Positions 23,489-32,160 of a stretch of 36,892 nt of DNA are shown piece after piece (position 1 is the stretch's first letter; each line of letters opens with the position of its first letter). The notes below the pieces were generated by a model that saw only the letters and a program-made list of their open reading frames with translations, did not search any database and had not been told where the DNA came from. The translations under genes and the position numbers were made by a program. The DNA comes from Actinomadura sp. HBU206391 (GTDB taxonomy: Bacteria > Actinomycetota > Actinomycetes > Streptosporangiales > Streptosporangiaceae): assembly GCF_014323665.1 (NCBI RefSeq), contig NZ_JABVEB010000053.1:1-36892 (forward strand), given 5' to 3'.

Positions 23489-24019
23489 ATGCGGCGGGTG
23501 AGCAGCACAGTGGTCGTGGTGGCGGGCGAGCAGGCCGGCCAGGTGGTCTCCGGTCTCGGCTCGCTGCACAACGTACGGGCCCTGACGGCCGGGGAGCGTA
23601 CGCCCGCTGAACTGACCGAGGCGCTGTCGCGGACGTCGGCCACCTACGTGGTGCACGATGCCGACCCGCTCGCCGACGTGCGCGAGGCATGGGCGGGCTT
23701 CTTCGATGAGACGGTGCCGCCGGGCGGCCTCGAGGTCGCGATCGAGGCCACGCTCGGCGCGCTCAACGCCGAGCGCGTGCTGATGCCCGACTATTACATC
23801 GTGCTGGACCCCGAGGACATGCCGCCCACGTGGCGGCACTGGTGGCTGGGCGTGCTCGCCGGCGCCGCGCCGAGCCGGGTGGTGCCCGCCGACGCCTCGG
23901 CCGTCGCCGTGGCCGACGCGCTGTCGCGTCTGGGGGCTGGGCGGTGGTGGCCCGCCGACCTCTCGGGCTGGCTGCGCCGGCTGCCCAAGGTGGTCCCCGA
24001 CCAGGCGGGCGTCCTCTAG
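23489..24019 (+). CDS. Conserved-looking protein of unknown function
   Basis: A 176-aa soluble protein not recognised. It starts with a beta strand (STVVVVAGEQAGQVVSGLG), has alternating helices and strands with VVHDADPLADVREAWAGFF, a central VLMPDYYIVLDPEDMPPTWRHWWLGVL, and ends with VPADASAVAVADALSRL. The alternating pattern suggests an alpha/beta fold. Codon use is strongly actinomycete-like. The start at 23489 follows a TAGAAT box by seven bases, a leaderless arrangement. It sits between the VOC protein and the small DUF4177-like gene, upstream of adnA. No function can be assigned. Confidence 0.75.
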   Translation: MRRVSSTVVVVAGEQAGQVVSGLGSLHNVRALTAGERTPAELTEALSRTSATYVVHDADPLADVREAWAGFFDETVPPGGLEVAIEATLGALNAERVLMPDYYIVLDPEDMPPTWRHWWLGVLAGAAPSRVVPADASAVAVADALSRLGAGRWWPADLSGWLRRLPKVVPDQAGVL

Positions 24020-24048
24020 CGCAGGGCCTCCCCGCGTCCGGCCGCCGG

Positions 24049-24309
24049 TCAGCCCGTCCGGCGCATGACCGCGCACATGATGGTGGTGGTGCCGCCCACG
24101 TTCGACATGTTCACGAGCTCCCAGCCCCATTGAGAGAGATGCTCCGCGGAGGCCATCGCCTCCATCAGAGCCGCGGCGTGAGTGTTGTGCGACACGACCG
24201 CCAGGTGCCGGTGGGGGTACCCGCGCAGGTCGACTCTTCCGGTCAGCACGGTTTCGGCTCTGACGGTGCGCGTGTGCGCGATCTCCTGTGGGGTCTCGGC
24301 CCTTCTCAT
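24049..24309 (-). CDS. Small DUF4177-like protein
   Basis: An 86-aa protein whose second half (HRHLAVVSHNTHAAALMEAMA then WGWELVNMSNVGGTTTIMCAVMRR) has the layout of DUF4177-like and related small proteins, with a WELV motif before a terminal beta strand. These have no known activity. Two in-frame ATGs exist; 24309 was chosen because a minus-strand TAATGT (24318-24323) ends eight bases before it, compatible with a leaderless transcript, and overlaps the other ATG at 24321. It converges on the 23489 gene, and its promoter region lies under the upstream part of adnA. Confidence 0.65.
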   Translation of the reverse strand: MRRAETPQEIAHTRTVRAETVLTGRVDLRGYPHRHLAVVSHNTHAAALMEAMASAEHLSQWGWELVNMSNVGGTTTIMCAVMRRTG

Positions 24310-24485
24310 ACCGGGGCACATTACGCGAGCCGCCCGTGCCTGGTGCCGACGTGCCTTGGCCGCCTGCGGACGGCCGGGCCGGGCGCGTTGTGCGGGCCAA
24401 TGTCACAGCCGTTTCTTGGAGCACATTCGCGACATGCCGCCACCTTGGTCAGTTCTGTCCCGATCATCTGCTGGAATCAACAGTT

Positions 24486-27400
24486 GTGTCAGAGCCCTCC
24501 TACCGTCTCGTGCGGCGCGCCGGTCCCGCCCAAGCGCTGCCGCCCGTGCTCGACGCGCCCCAGCGGCGTGTGGTCGCGCACGAGCGAGGGCCGATGCTGG
24601 TGCTCGCCGGGCCGGGCACCGGCAAGACGACCACGATCGTCGAGGCGGTGGTGGACCGGATCGAGAACCGCGGTGCGGATCCCGAGCGGGTGCTGGTGCT
24701 CACCTTCAGCCGCAAGGCGGCCGTCGAGCTGAGGCAGCGGATCAGCGGCCGGTTGCATCGCACCATCCGCAGCCCGCTCGCGCTGACCTTCCACAGCTAC
24801 GCCTACGCCCTGCTGCGCCGTGACGCCGCACTTGCCGACGATCACCCGCCCAGGCTGCTGTCGGGCCCCGAGCAGCTGCTCGAAGTGCGGCGGCTCCTGG
24901 CGGGAGAGCTCGAGGACGGCGGCGCGGGGTGGCCGGAGCGGCTGCGGCCCGCCCTGGCGACGAAGGGCTTCGCCGAGGAGCTCAGGGACTTCTACCTGCG
25001 CGCCGCCGAACGCGGCTTCGGCCCGGCCGAGCTGGTCGAACTCGGCCGGTTGCGGGGCCGGCCCGACTGGGTGTCGATCGGCCGCTTCATGGACCGCTAC
25101 GCCGCCCGGTTCGACATCGACCCGGTGCCGTCCTACGACTACGCGGAACTGATCCGGGCCGCGGCGGGGCTGCTCTCCGACGAGGAGGTGCTGCTCCGCG
25201 AGCGCGACGCCTACGACATCGTGTTCGTCGACGAGTACCAGGACACCGACCCCGCTCAGGAGTACCTCCTGCAGCGGCTCGCCGGCGACGGCCGGGACCT
25301 CGTCGTGGTCGGCGACCCTGATCAGTCGATCTACGGGTTCCGCGGGGCGGACGTACGGGGCATCCTCGACTTCCCGGACCGGTTCCGCACCGTCGAGGGC
25401 GAGCAGGCGCCCGTCGTGGCGCTGCAGACCTGCCGCCGGATGGGCCCGGCCGTTCTCGAGGCATCGCGCCGCATCGCCCGGCGGCTTCCGGCGGGCCCGC
25501 TCGCCGCTCGGCATCGCGCGCTCCACAGCGTCGACGGCGCCGACGAGGGTGAGGTGCAGGTCCTCGTCGCCGACAGCGTGAGCCAAGAGTCCGCCCTGGT
25601 CGCCGACGAGCTGCGCCGCGCCCATCTGCTCGACGGGGTGCCGTGGTCGCGGATGGCCGTGCTCGTACGGTCGGCGGTGCGGCAGGTGCCGGTGCTACGG
25701 CGGGCGCTGAGCCAGGCGGGGGTGCCGGTCGTGGTGGCGGGCGACGAGGTGCCGCTCTACGCCGAACCGGCCGTCCGGCCGATCATCGTGCTGCTGCGCT
25801 GCGCGCTGAAGCGCGACCACCTCACCGAGGAGATGGCCGAGGACCTGCTCACCGGGCCGCTCGGCGGCGCGGACGCGCTCGGCATGCGCAGGCTCAAGCG
25901 GGCGCTGCGCGATCTCGAGACGCTGTCCGGCGGCGAGCGCCCGCAGAGCGAGCTGCTCGTGGCGGCGCTGAACGACCCGCGCGAGCTGCTCCTCGTCCAC
26001 CCCAAGGTGCGCGCCCCGGCCGAGCGGATCGCCAACCTGATCACGACCGTACGGGACGAGGCCCGCCAGGGCGCGACGGCCGAGGACGTGCTGTGGGCGG
26101 TGTGGCAGGAGTGCGGGCTCGCCGACACTCTGCTGGAGCAGAGCGTCAAGGGGGGAGCGCGCGGAGCGGCGGCCGATCGCGACCTCGACGCCGTCGTGGC
26201 GCTGTTCGACCACGCCGCCCGGTTCGTCGACCGGCTGCCCAAGGCGGGGCCGGAGCTGTTCGTCGACGACCTCGCCTCGCAGGAGATCCCCGGTGACTCG
26301 CTCGCCGAGCAGGCTCCCGAGGGCGAGGCCGTACGGATCCTCACCGCGCACCGCGCCAAGGGCCTGGAGTGGGACGTCGTGGTGGTCGCGGGTGTACAGG
26401 AGGGCGTGTGGCCGGACCTGCGGCTGCGCGGATCACTGCTCGGCATCGAGGAGCTGATCGAGGTCGCCGCAGGCAACGACCTGGCGGTGGACGAGGTCGC
26501 GGGGGCCTCGGTCGCCGCCAAGCTGCTGGACGAGGAGCGGAGGCTCTTCTATGTCGCCGTCACCCGGGCGCGCAAGCGGATGGTGGTCACGGCGGTCGGG
26601 GGCGCCGACTCCGAGGAGCGCCCCTCCCGCTTCCTGGGCGATCTCATGCCGGGCGCGATCGAGGAGGCCCAGCTCGACGAGAAGACCCGCTGGCTGTCGC
26701 TGTCGGCCCTCGTCGCCGACCTGCGCTCGGTGGTGGCCGACCGGTCCCGGCCCGAGCCGCTGCGCCGGGCCGCCGCCGGCCACCTCGCCCGGCTGGCCCG
26801 TGCCGGCGTGCGTGGGGCGCGGCCGGAACTCTGGTACGCCATCACCGAGCCCTCGGACGCCGGGCCGGCGTTCGCCGACGACGAGCAGATCTCGATCTCG
26901 CCGTCGCAGGTCGAGACGTTCACGACCTGCGGGCTGCGGTGGCTGCTGGCCTCGGCGGTGGGCGCGCAGGAGGGCGCCCCTGGCGAGTACAGCACCATGG
27001 GCAAGGTCATCCACGCGGTGGCCGAGATGGTCGGCGCCGACGACGGCGTGAACGAACTGCACATCGCCAAGCGGCTGGACGAGATCTGGCAGGACCTCGA
27101 CTTCCGCAGCGGCTGGTACTCCGACAAGCAGCGCGAGTCCGCCACGACGATGGTGGACAAGTTCCTCACCTGGCACCGGGACAACCCCAACGAGGTCGTC
27201 GCGCTGGAGGAGTCGTTCAAGGTCGACCTCGGCCGCGTCGTCATCAAGGGCCGGATCGACCGGGCCGAGCGCGACGACCACGGCCGCGCGGTCATCGTCG
27301 ACATCAAGACCTCGTCCCAGAAGGTGCCCGAGGACGACCTGGCCCGGCACCCGCAGCTCGGCGTCTACCAGTACGCCGTCATGCTCGGCGCCTTCGAGCG

Positions 27401-27656
27401 GCACGGGCTGATCGAGCCGGGCGGCGCCAAGCTGGTCCAGGTCGGCAAGGCGTCGCTGACCGCGAAGGCACGGGAGCAGAACCAGCCCCCGCCGGCGGAG
27501 GACGACGATCCGGACTGGCCCAAGAAGCTGGTCGAGGTGGTCGCCACGGGGATGGCCAGCCCGGTGTTCGAGGCGCGCGCCAATGACGGCTGCCGCACCT
27601 GCCCGGTCCGTTCCTGCTGCCCCGTCCATGACGAAGGCGGGCAGGTCGGCGAGTGA
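24486..27656 (+). CDS. adnA: AdnA, helicase-nuclease subunit of the AdnAB DNA end-resection motor
   Basis: A 1056-aa UvrD/RecB-type protein with an N-terminal superfamily 1 helicase and a C-terminal RecB-like nuclease, the AdnA subunit layout. Helicase motifs: AGPGTGKT (41-48), LTFSRKAAVELRQRI, DEYQDTDPAQ, GDPDQSIYGFRG, RILTAHRAKGLEWDVV and VAVTRARKRM. Nuclease: Cys815 (TTCGLRW), GRIDRAE, VDIKTSS (Asp939, Lys941) and a C-terminal CRTCPVRSCC (Cys1036, 1039, 1044/1045), consistent with an Fe-S clamp. In mycobacteria AdnAB resects double-strand breaks for recombination. The start GTG at 24486 was chosen because homology begins shortly after; the open frame extends upstream to 24288 without homology. 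The stop overlaps adnB. Confidence 0.93.
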   Translation: MSEPSYRLVRRAGPAQALPPVLDAPQRRVVAHERGPMLVLAGPGTGKTTTIVEAVVDRIENRGADPERVLVLTFSRKAAVELRQRISGRLHRTIRSPLALTFHSYAYALLRRDAALADDHPPRLLSGPEQLLEVRRLLAGELEDGGAGWPERLRPALATKGFAEELRDFYLRAAERGFGPAELVELGRLRGRPDWVSIGRFMDRYAARFDIDPVPSYDYAELIRAAAGLLSDEEVLLRERDAYDIVFVDEYQDTDPAQEYLLQRLAGDGRDLVVVGDPDQSIYGFRGADVRGILDFPDRFRTVEGEQAPVVALQTCRRMGPAVLEASRRIARRLPAGPLAARHRALHSVDGADEGEVQVLVADSVSQESALVADELRRAHLLDGVPWSRMAVLVRSAVRQVPVLRRALSQAGVPVVVAGDEVPLYAEPAVRPIIVLLRCALKRDHLTEEMAEDLLTGPLGGADALGMRRLKRALRDLETLSGGERPQSELLVAALNDPRELLLVHPKVRAPAERIANLITTVRDEARQGATAEDVLWAVWQECGLADTLLEQSVKGGARGAAADRDLDAVVALFDHAARFVDRLPKAGPELFVDDLASQEIPGDSLAEQAPEGEAVRILTAHRAKGLEWDVVVVAGVQEGVWPDLRLRGSLLGIEELIEVAAGNDLAVDEVAGASVAAKLLDEERRLFYVAVTRARKRMVVTAVGGADSEERPSRFLGDLMPGAIEEAQLDEKTRWLSLSALVADLRSVVADRSRPEPLRRAAAGHLARLARAGVRGARPELWYAITEPSDAGPAFADDEQISISPSQVETFTTCGLRWLLASAVGAQEGAPGEYSTMGKVIHAVAEMVGADDGVNELHIAKRLDEIWQDLDFRSGWYSDKQRESATTMVDKFLTWHRDNPNEVVALEESFKVDLGRVVIKGRIDRAERDDHGRAVIVDIKTSSQKVPEDDLARHPQLGVYQYAVMLGAFERHGLIEPGGAKLVQVGKASLTAKAREQNQPPPAEDDDPDWPKKLVEVVATGMASPVFEARANDGCRTCPVRSCCPVHDEGGQVGE

Positions 27657-30600
27657 GCACGTCTTGATCTCGCCACGTGAGCTGGCGCAGCGGCTCGGGC
27701 TGCCCGAGCCGACCGTCGAACAGGCCACCGTCATCCAGTCGCCGCTGGCGCCGATGGCCGTGGTCGCCGGTGCCGGGTCGGGCAAGAGCGAGACGATGGC
27801 CTCGCGCGTGGTGTGGCTGGTCGCCAACGGGCTCGTACGGCCCGAGCGGGTCCTCGGGCTGACCTTCACCAGGAAGGCGGCCGCCGAGCTGGCCGCCAGG
27901 GTGCGCAGGCGGCTCGAGCAGCTCCGTGAGCATGACGACCTGGTCGCGCCGGAGGTGCTCGACGGCGAGCCCACCGTGTCGACCTACCACGCCTACGCCG
28001 CCCGCATCTTCGGTGACCACGCGCTGCGCGAGGCGCTCGAACCGACGATGCGGCTGATCAGCCCGGCTGTGGCCTGGCAGATCGCCTCGCGCGTGGTGGA
28101 CTCCTACGGCGGCCCGATGGACCGGATCGACTGGGCGCCCGACACGGTCACCAAGGCCGTGATGGAGCTGTCCGGCGACCTGTCGGAACATCTGCGCACC
28201 GGCGACGACGTGCGCAAGGTCGGGGCGTGGCTGGACGAGCGCCTCGCCGCGGTGAAGAAGCCGCTGAAACCGCAGAAGACGATCATCGCCAAGCACGCCG
28301 TACGCGAGCAGCTGCTGCCGCTCATCGAGGCGTACGCGCGGGCCAAGAGCCGGCGCGAGGTGATCGACTACGGGGACCAGATGGCGCTGGCCGCCCGGAT
28401 CGCCCACCGGCATCCCGAGGTCGGGCTGATCGAGCGCTCGCGCTACTCCGTCGTGCTCCTGGACGAGTACCAGGACACCAGCCACGCCCAGCTCGTGCTC
28501 CTGCGGTCGCTGTTCGGGCCGGTGCACGGGCAGGGCGGGCATCCCGTCACGGCGGTGGGCGACCCCTGCCAGTCCATCTACGGCTGGCGCGGCGCCAGCG
28601 CGGGCAACCTGCTCCGCTTCACCCACGACTTCCCGCTGCGCCAGGACCAGGCGCCGATGGCGCGCGCCCAGGCGCCGGGGCCTGGTCACCAGACGGTGGT
28701 GCCCGCGCCGGTGGAGCGGCTCTCGGTCAGTTTCCGCAACGGGGACCGGGTGCTCGACGTCGCCGCGCGGGTGCAGGAGGAGTTGCGGGCGGACGCCCAG
28801 GTCGTGCCACGGCTGCTGTCCGGGCCGTCCCGGCGGGAGCGAGGGCGGGTCGAGTGCGCGCTGCTCGAGACCGCCGAGGACGAGGCCGAGCGGGTCGCCG
28901 CCCGCATCGCCCACCTGCAGGCCCTGTCGCCCGAGACGGCTCCCGACGGGGAGCCCTGGGCGGAGGACCGGGCCGAGGGCCTGCGGTTCTCCGACGTGGC
29001 CGTACTCGCCCGTAAACGCTCGCAGTTCCCGCTCATCCGCCGGGCCCTCGAGGCCAGGGGCATCCCGGTCGAGGTGGTCGGGCTCGGCGGGCTGCTCACC
29101 GTGCCGGAGGTGCAGGACGTCGTCGCCACGCTCAAGGTGATGCACGACCCGACGGCCGGTGCCTCACTGGCCCGGCTGCTCACCGGACCACGGTGGCGGA
29201 TCGGCCCGCGTGACCTGGTGGCTCTCGGCCGGCGGGCCCGTGAGCTGGCACGGGAGGTGGCGCGGGACGTCACGCGCGAGGACCGGGCGGAGGGCGAGGG
29301 CGAACATGGCGAACGCGGCGGACATGGCGAACGCGGCGCGCAGCCGCGAGAGCCCGAGCGCGACGCCGCGGATCCGCTGCGCCAGCTGGTCAATGAGCTG
29401 AGCGAGGAGACCGGCAGCCTGGTCGACGCGCTCGACGACCTCGGCCCCCCCGAGCACTACACGCAGGAGGGACTGCGCCGGCTGCGGCGGCTCCGCGACG
29501 AGCTGCGGACCCTGCGCGGCCAGGTCGGCCTGCCGCTGCCCGACCTGGTCACCGAGGCAGAGCGGGTCCTCGGGCTGGACATCGAGGTGGCGGCCCGTTC
29601 CGGGCTCGACCCGGTGACCGCGCGAGCGGACCTCGACGCCTTCATCGACGCCGCCGCCCGCTTCGCCGGTGACGCCGAGGACCCCACGCTCGGAGCGTTC
29701 CTGGCCTACCTGCTGGCCGCCGAGACGGAGGAGTTCGGCCTGGAGGCGGGCCGGGTCGGCGAGACCAACAGTGTGAAGCTGCTGACCGTGCACGCCGCCA
29801 AGGGCCTGGAATGGCCGGTGGTCGTGGTGCCGGGCCTGTCGTACACCCCGCAGCGCAGCGGTGGCCCCGCCAAGGGGTCGATCTTTCCGTCACCGCCGCG
29901 CAGCGCCACCAAGTGGACCGACAATCCACGGCTGCTGCCGTTCCCGCTCCGTGGCGACCGGGCCGACCTGCCCAAGCTGACCGGACTGGACAAGGGCGAC
30001 CTCTCGGCGTTCGACGAGGCGTGCTCCGAACGCGATATGCGCGAGGAGCGGCGGCTCGCCTACGTGGCCGTGACCCGCGCCTCCTACCTGCTGATCGCCA
30101 CCGGCTACTGGTGGGGGGCGGCGAGCCGGCCGCTCGGGCCGTCGCCCTTCCTCGAGGAGATCAAGGAGACCTGCCTGGCCGGAGCCGGCCCGGTGCCGGT
30201 GTGGACGGATCCGCCGGCCGAGGGAGCCGTCAACCCGCTGCTAGCCGAGCCCGACACCGCCGCCTGGCCGAGGCCGCCGGCCGGAGACCGGCACGCGGCG
30301 ATCGTCGAGGGCGCCGGGATGGTCGACGCCGCGATGACCGGCCGTACGCCGACGTGGGCGGGCGACGAGGGCCTCGGGGTCCCCGACCGCGGCCGCATGT
30401 CGGCCTGGGCGCGCGACGTGGAGCTGCTGCTGGCCGAGCGCGATCGCGGGCGCGGCGGCGACGGCTTGCAGGTGACTCTGCCCGTCCAGCTGTCGGTGAG
30501 CTCGCTCGTGTCGCTGGCGCGCGACCCTGAAGCGCTGGCCCGCCAGATCCGCCGCCCCATGCCGCGCCGGCCGGCGCCCTACGCGCGGCGCGGCACCGCC

Positions 30601-31071
30601 TTCCACCGCTGGCTCGAGTCGCGATGGGGCCAGCAGCGACTGCTCGGCCCGGACGACCTTCCTGGCGCCGCCGACGAGGGGGCGGCCGACGACGGTGATT
30701 TCGCCGTGCTGCGGGCCAGGTTCGAGGAGTCGGCATGGGCCTCACGCGAGCCGCTCGACGTCGAAGTGGCGTTCGAGACGGTGATCGGGGACCGGTTGAT
30801 CCGAGGCCGGATGGACGCGGTCTTCCGCACCGACGACGGGTACGAGGTCGTCGACTGGAAGACCGGGTCGCCGCCGTCCGGCAACGAGGCCCGCGCGGCG
30901 TCCGTGCAGCTCGCGGCCTATCGGCTCGCCTGGGCACGGCTCGCGGACGTTCCGGTCGAGCAGGTCAGCGCCGCGTTCCACTACGTCGCGGCCAACGTGA
31001 CCGTACGGCCGGCGGATCTGCTCGACCTCGAAGGGCTGACTGTGCTCCTTGACACAATCCCGGTGAAATGA
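27628..31071 (+). CDS. adnB: AdnB, helicase-nuclease subunit of AdnAB
   Basis: A 1147-aa partner of AdnA. Motifs: GAGSGKS (48-54), LTFTRKAAAELAARV, STYHAYAARIFG, LDEYQDTSHAQ, GDPCQSIYGWRGAS, LLTVHAAKGLEWPVVVVPG, YVAVTRASY, and in the RecB-like nuclease RGRMDAVF and VVDWKTG (Asp1076, Lys1078). Both helicase and nuclease sites appear intact. A Gly/Glu/Arg-rich insertion of about 35 residues near 545-585 contains a DNA-level tandem repeat and is unlikely to be part of the core. ATG at 27628 gives a 29-bp overlap with adnA; TTG at 27664 is another possible start, and an in-frame ATG at 27583 would overlap more. The overlap points to coupled translation and equal subunit supply. Confidence 0.92.
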   Translation: MTKAGRSASEHVLISPRELAQRLGLPEPTVEQATVIQSPLAPMAVVAGAGSGKSETMASRVVWLVANGLVRPERVLGLTFTRKAAAELAARVRRRLEQLREHDDLVAPEVLDGEPTVSTYHAYAARIFGDHALREALEPTMRLISPAVAWQIASRVVDSYGGPMDRIDWAPDTVTKAVMELSGDLSEHLRTGDDVRKVGAWLDERLAAVKKPLKPQKTIIAKHAVREQLLPLIEAYARAKSRREVIDYGDQMALAARIAHRHPEVGLIERSRYSVVLLDEYQDTSHAQLVLLRSLFGPVHGQGGHPVTAVGDPCQSIYGWRGASAGNLLRFTHDFPLRQDQAPMARAQAPGPGHQTVVPAPVERLSVSFRNGDRVLDVAARVQEELRADAQVVPRLLSGPSRRERGRVECALLETAEDEAERVAARIAHLQALSPETAPDGEPWAEDRAEGLRFSDVAVLARKRSQFPLIRRALEARGIPVEVVGLGGLLTVPEVQDVVATLKVMHDPTAGASLARLLTGPRWRIGPRDLVALGRRARELAREVARDVTREDRAEGEGEHGERGGHGERGAQPREPERDAADPLRQLVNELSEETGSLVDALDDLGPPEHYTQEGLRRLRRLRDELRTLRGQVGLPLPDLVTEAERVLGLDIEVAARSGLDPVTARADLDAFIDAAARFAGDAEDPTLGAFLAYLLAAETEEFGLEAGRVGETNSVKLLTVHAAKGLEWPVVVVPGLSYTPQRSGGPAKGSIFPSPPRSATKWTDNPRLLPFPLRGDRADLPKLTGLDKGDLSAFDEACSERDMREERRLAYVAVTRASYLLIATGYWWGAASRPLGPSPFLEEIKETCLAGAGPVPVWTDPPAEGAVNPLLAEPDTAAWPRPPAGDRHAAIVEGAGMVDAAMTGRTPTWAGDEGLGVPDRGRMSAWARDVELLLAERDRGRGGDGLQVTLPVQLSVSSLVSLARDPEALARQIRRPMPRRPAPYARRGTAFHRWLESRWGQQRLLGPDDLPGAADEGAADDGDFAVLRARFEESAWASREPLDVEVAFETVIGDRLIRGRMDAVFRTDDGYEVVDWKTGSPPSGNEARAASVQLAAYRLAWARLADVPVEQVSAAFHYVAANVTVRPADLLDLEGLTVLLDTIPVK
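29304..29339 (+). repeat. Tandem 18-bp repeat inside adnB
   Basis: Two adjacent 18-bp units starting ACATGGCGAACGCGGCG, differing only at the last base. They encode HGERGG repeats in a charged insertion of AdnB. Probably a slippage-prone, length-variable linker. Confidence 0.8.
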
Positions 31072-31099
31072 CCTACTGCCCTCTGGCCACGGACATGCT

Positions 31100-31120
31100 T
31101 TCCGGGGATGATCCCTGGAA
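31100..31120. terminator. Palindromic hairpin after adnB
   Basis: TTCCGGGG (31100-31107) pairs with CCCTGGAA (31113-31120), one G-U pair, around a 5-nt loop, 29 bp after the adnB stop. It could end the adnAB transcript or be an operator for the methyltransferase. No T-tract follows. Confidence 0.4.
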
Positions 31121-31220
31121 CGACGATGAAGGTGCTGGAAGACCCCGGCCGGTCGGCGCTCGGCCTTGGCCGCGCTCGTGAGAGGGCGGAGTCGGTCAGC
31201 ATCCGGCCCGGGAGGCGAAC

Positions 31221-31997
31221 GTGACGGTGACGCACCACGAGAAGATCCTCAGGGAGTTCACCAAGCAGGCGAGGACGTTCGCCGATCCCCAGTTGAACCA
31301 GGTCTTTACCGGCCGCTTGACTGGACTGGTGAAGTTCGTCGAACCGGAACTCGACACCGGCGACGTCTGTCTGGAGGTCGCGTGCGGCACCGGACTCGTG
31401 GCGCGTGCGCTGAGCCGGCGGGTACGCCACGTCACCGCGCTCGACGCCACGCCCGCCATGCTCGAACAGGGCAAGCGCGAGGCCGATCGCGAGGGGGTCA
31501 CCAACGTCACCTTCGCGCGGGGCGACGCCGGTGAGCTGCCCTTCCTCGACCGCTCCTTCACCCTGGTGATCACCCGGTTCTCCCTGCACCACTTCGAGAA
31601 GCCGCTCGTCGCGCTGCGCGAGATGGTGCGGGTGAGCCGGTCCGGCGCGAGCCTGATCATCGCCGATCTGGTACGGACGGACGCTCCGGGCGACCCCGAC
31701 CGGCACGAACGGCTCCGCGACCCCTCGCACGCCTCGTTGCTCACCGTCCAGCAGATGACCGAGCTGCTCACCGAGGTCGGCGCCGAGGTCAAGCGCTCTA
31801 CGGCCTTCGAGGTCGTACGGCCGGTCGACGCCTGGCTGGCGCAGTCGCACACGCCCGAGGACGCCGCGGCCCGAGTCCGCGCCGAGCTGAAGGCCGAGCT
31901 GGACGGTGGAGCGGTGACCGGGATGCGGCCGGTCATGGCCGACGGCGAGCTGTGCTTCACCCAGGCCCAGGCCTACCTGGCGGCCATAGCCTCCTGA
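31221..31997 (+). CDS. Class I SAM-dependent methyltransferase (UbiE-like)
   Basis: A 258-aa Rossmann-fold methyltransferase. Motif I is LEVACGTGLVARALS, the motif II acidic residue is in TALDATPAMLEQG, motif III is around FARGDAGELPFLDRSF and the post-motif region is TRFSLHHFEKPLVALREMVRV, giving a methyltransferase-11/UbiE-like pattern. Its small-molecule substrate cannot be predicted. GTG at 31221 has GGGAGG five bases upstream, an unusually good ribosome site. It lies 149 bp after adnB and has its own spacer, so it is probably transcribed separately. A 75-bp inverted repeat lies 24 bp beyond its stop. Confidence 0.88.
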   Translation: MTVTHHEKILREFTKQARTFADPQLNQVFTGRLTGLVKFVEPELDTGDVCLEVACGTGLVARALSRRVRHVTALDATPAMLEQGKREADREGVTNVTFARGDAGELPFLDRSFTLVITRFSLHHFEKPLVALREMVRVSRSGASLIIADLVRTDAPGDPDRHERLRDPSHASLLTVQQMTELLTEVGAEVKRSTAFEVVRPVDAWLAQSHTPEDAAARVRAELKAELDGGAVTGMRPVMADGELCFTQAQAYLAAIAS

Positions 31998-32021
31998 AGA
32001 CCTCGCCCCCGGTCTCTCCCG

Positions 32022-32096
32022 CCGTGATCATGCAGTTAATCGCGCAGCCCCCGCCCACCCGAGGGCACGCGACAGCGAACAAGTGCATGATCACGG
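32022..32096. repeat. 75-bp imperfect inverted repeat, possible REP/MITE-like element
   Basis: CCGTGATCATGCA (32022-32034) and TGCATGATCACGG (32084-32096) are perfect 13-bp inverted arms. The pairing partly continues inward (AGTT/AAG..., TCGCG/CGCGA), with a C-rich core between. The arms are AT-rich compared with surroundings. It sits in the 163-bp gap between the methyltransferase and the 32161 gene. It could also act as a terminator. Confidence 0.65.
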
Positions 32097-32148
32097 GGGA
32101 GATGGGGAAGAACCGGCGGAACTCGAACACGGTGTCGGGGTCACTGCG

Positions 32149-32154
32149 TAGACT
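32149..32154 (+). promoter_or_regulatory. Candidate -10 of a leaderless promoter
   Basis: TAGACT ends six bases before the ATG at 32161, with no ribosome site. No strong -35 is seen. Confidence 0.45.
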
Positions 32155-32160
32155 TCGAAC

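Noticed and set aside
24489..25625. Long minus-strand frames opposite adnA and adnB
   Set aside because: Antisense shadows of strongly conserved helicase-nuclease genes; composition is Pro/Arg/Gly-rich without motifs.
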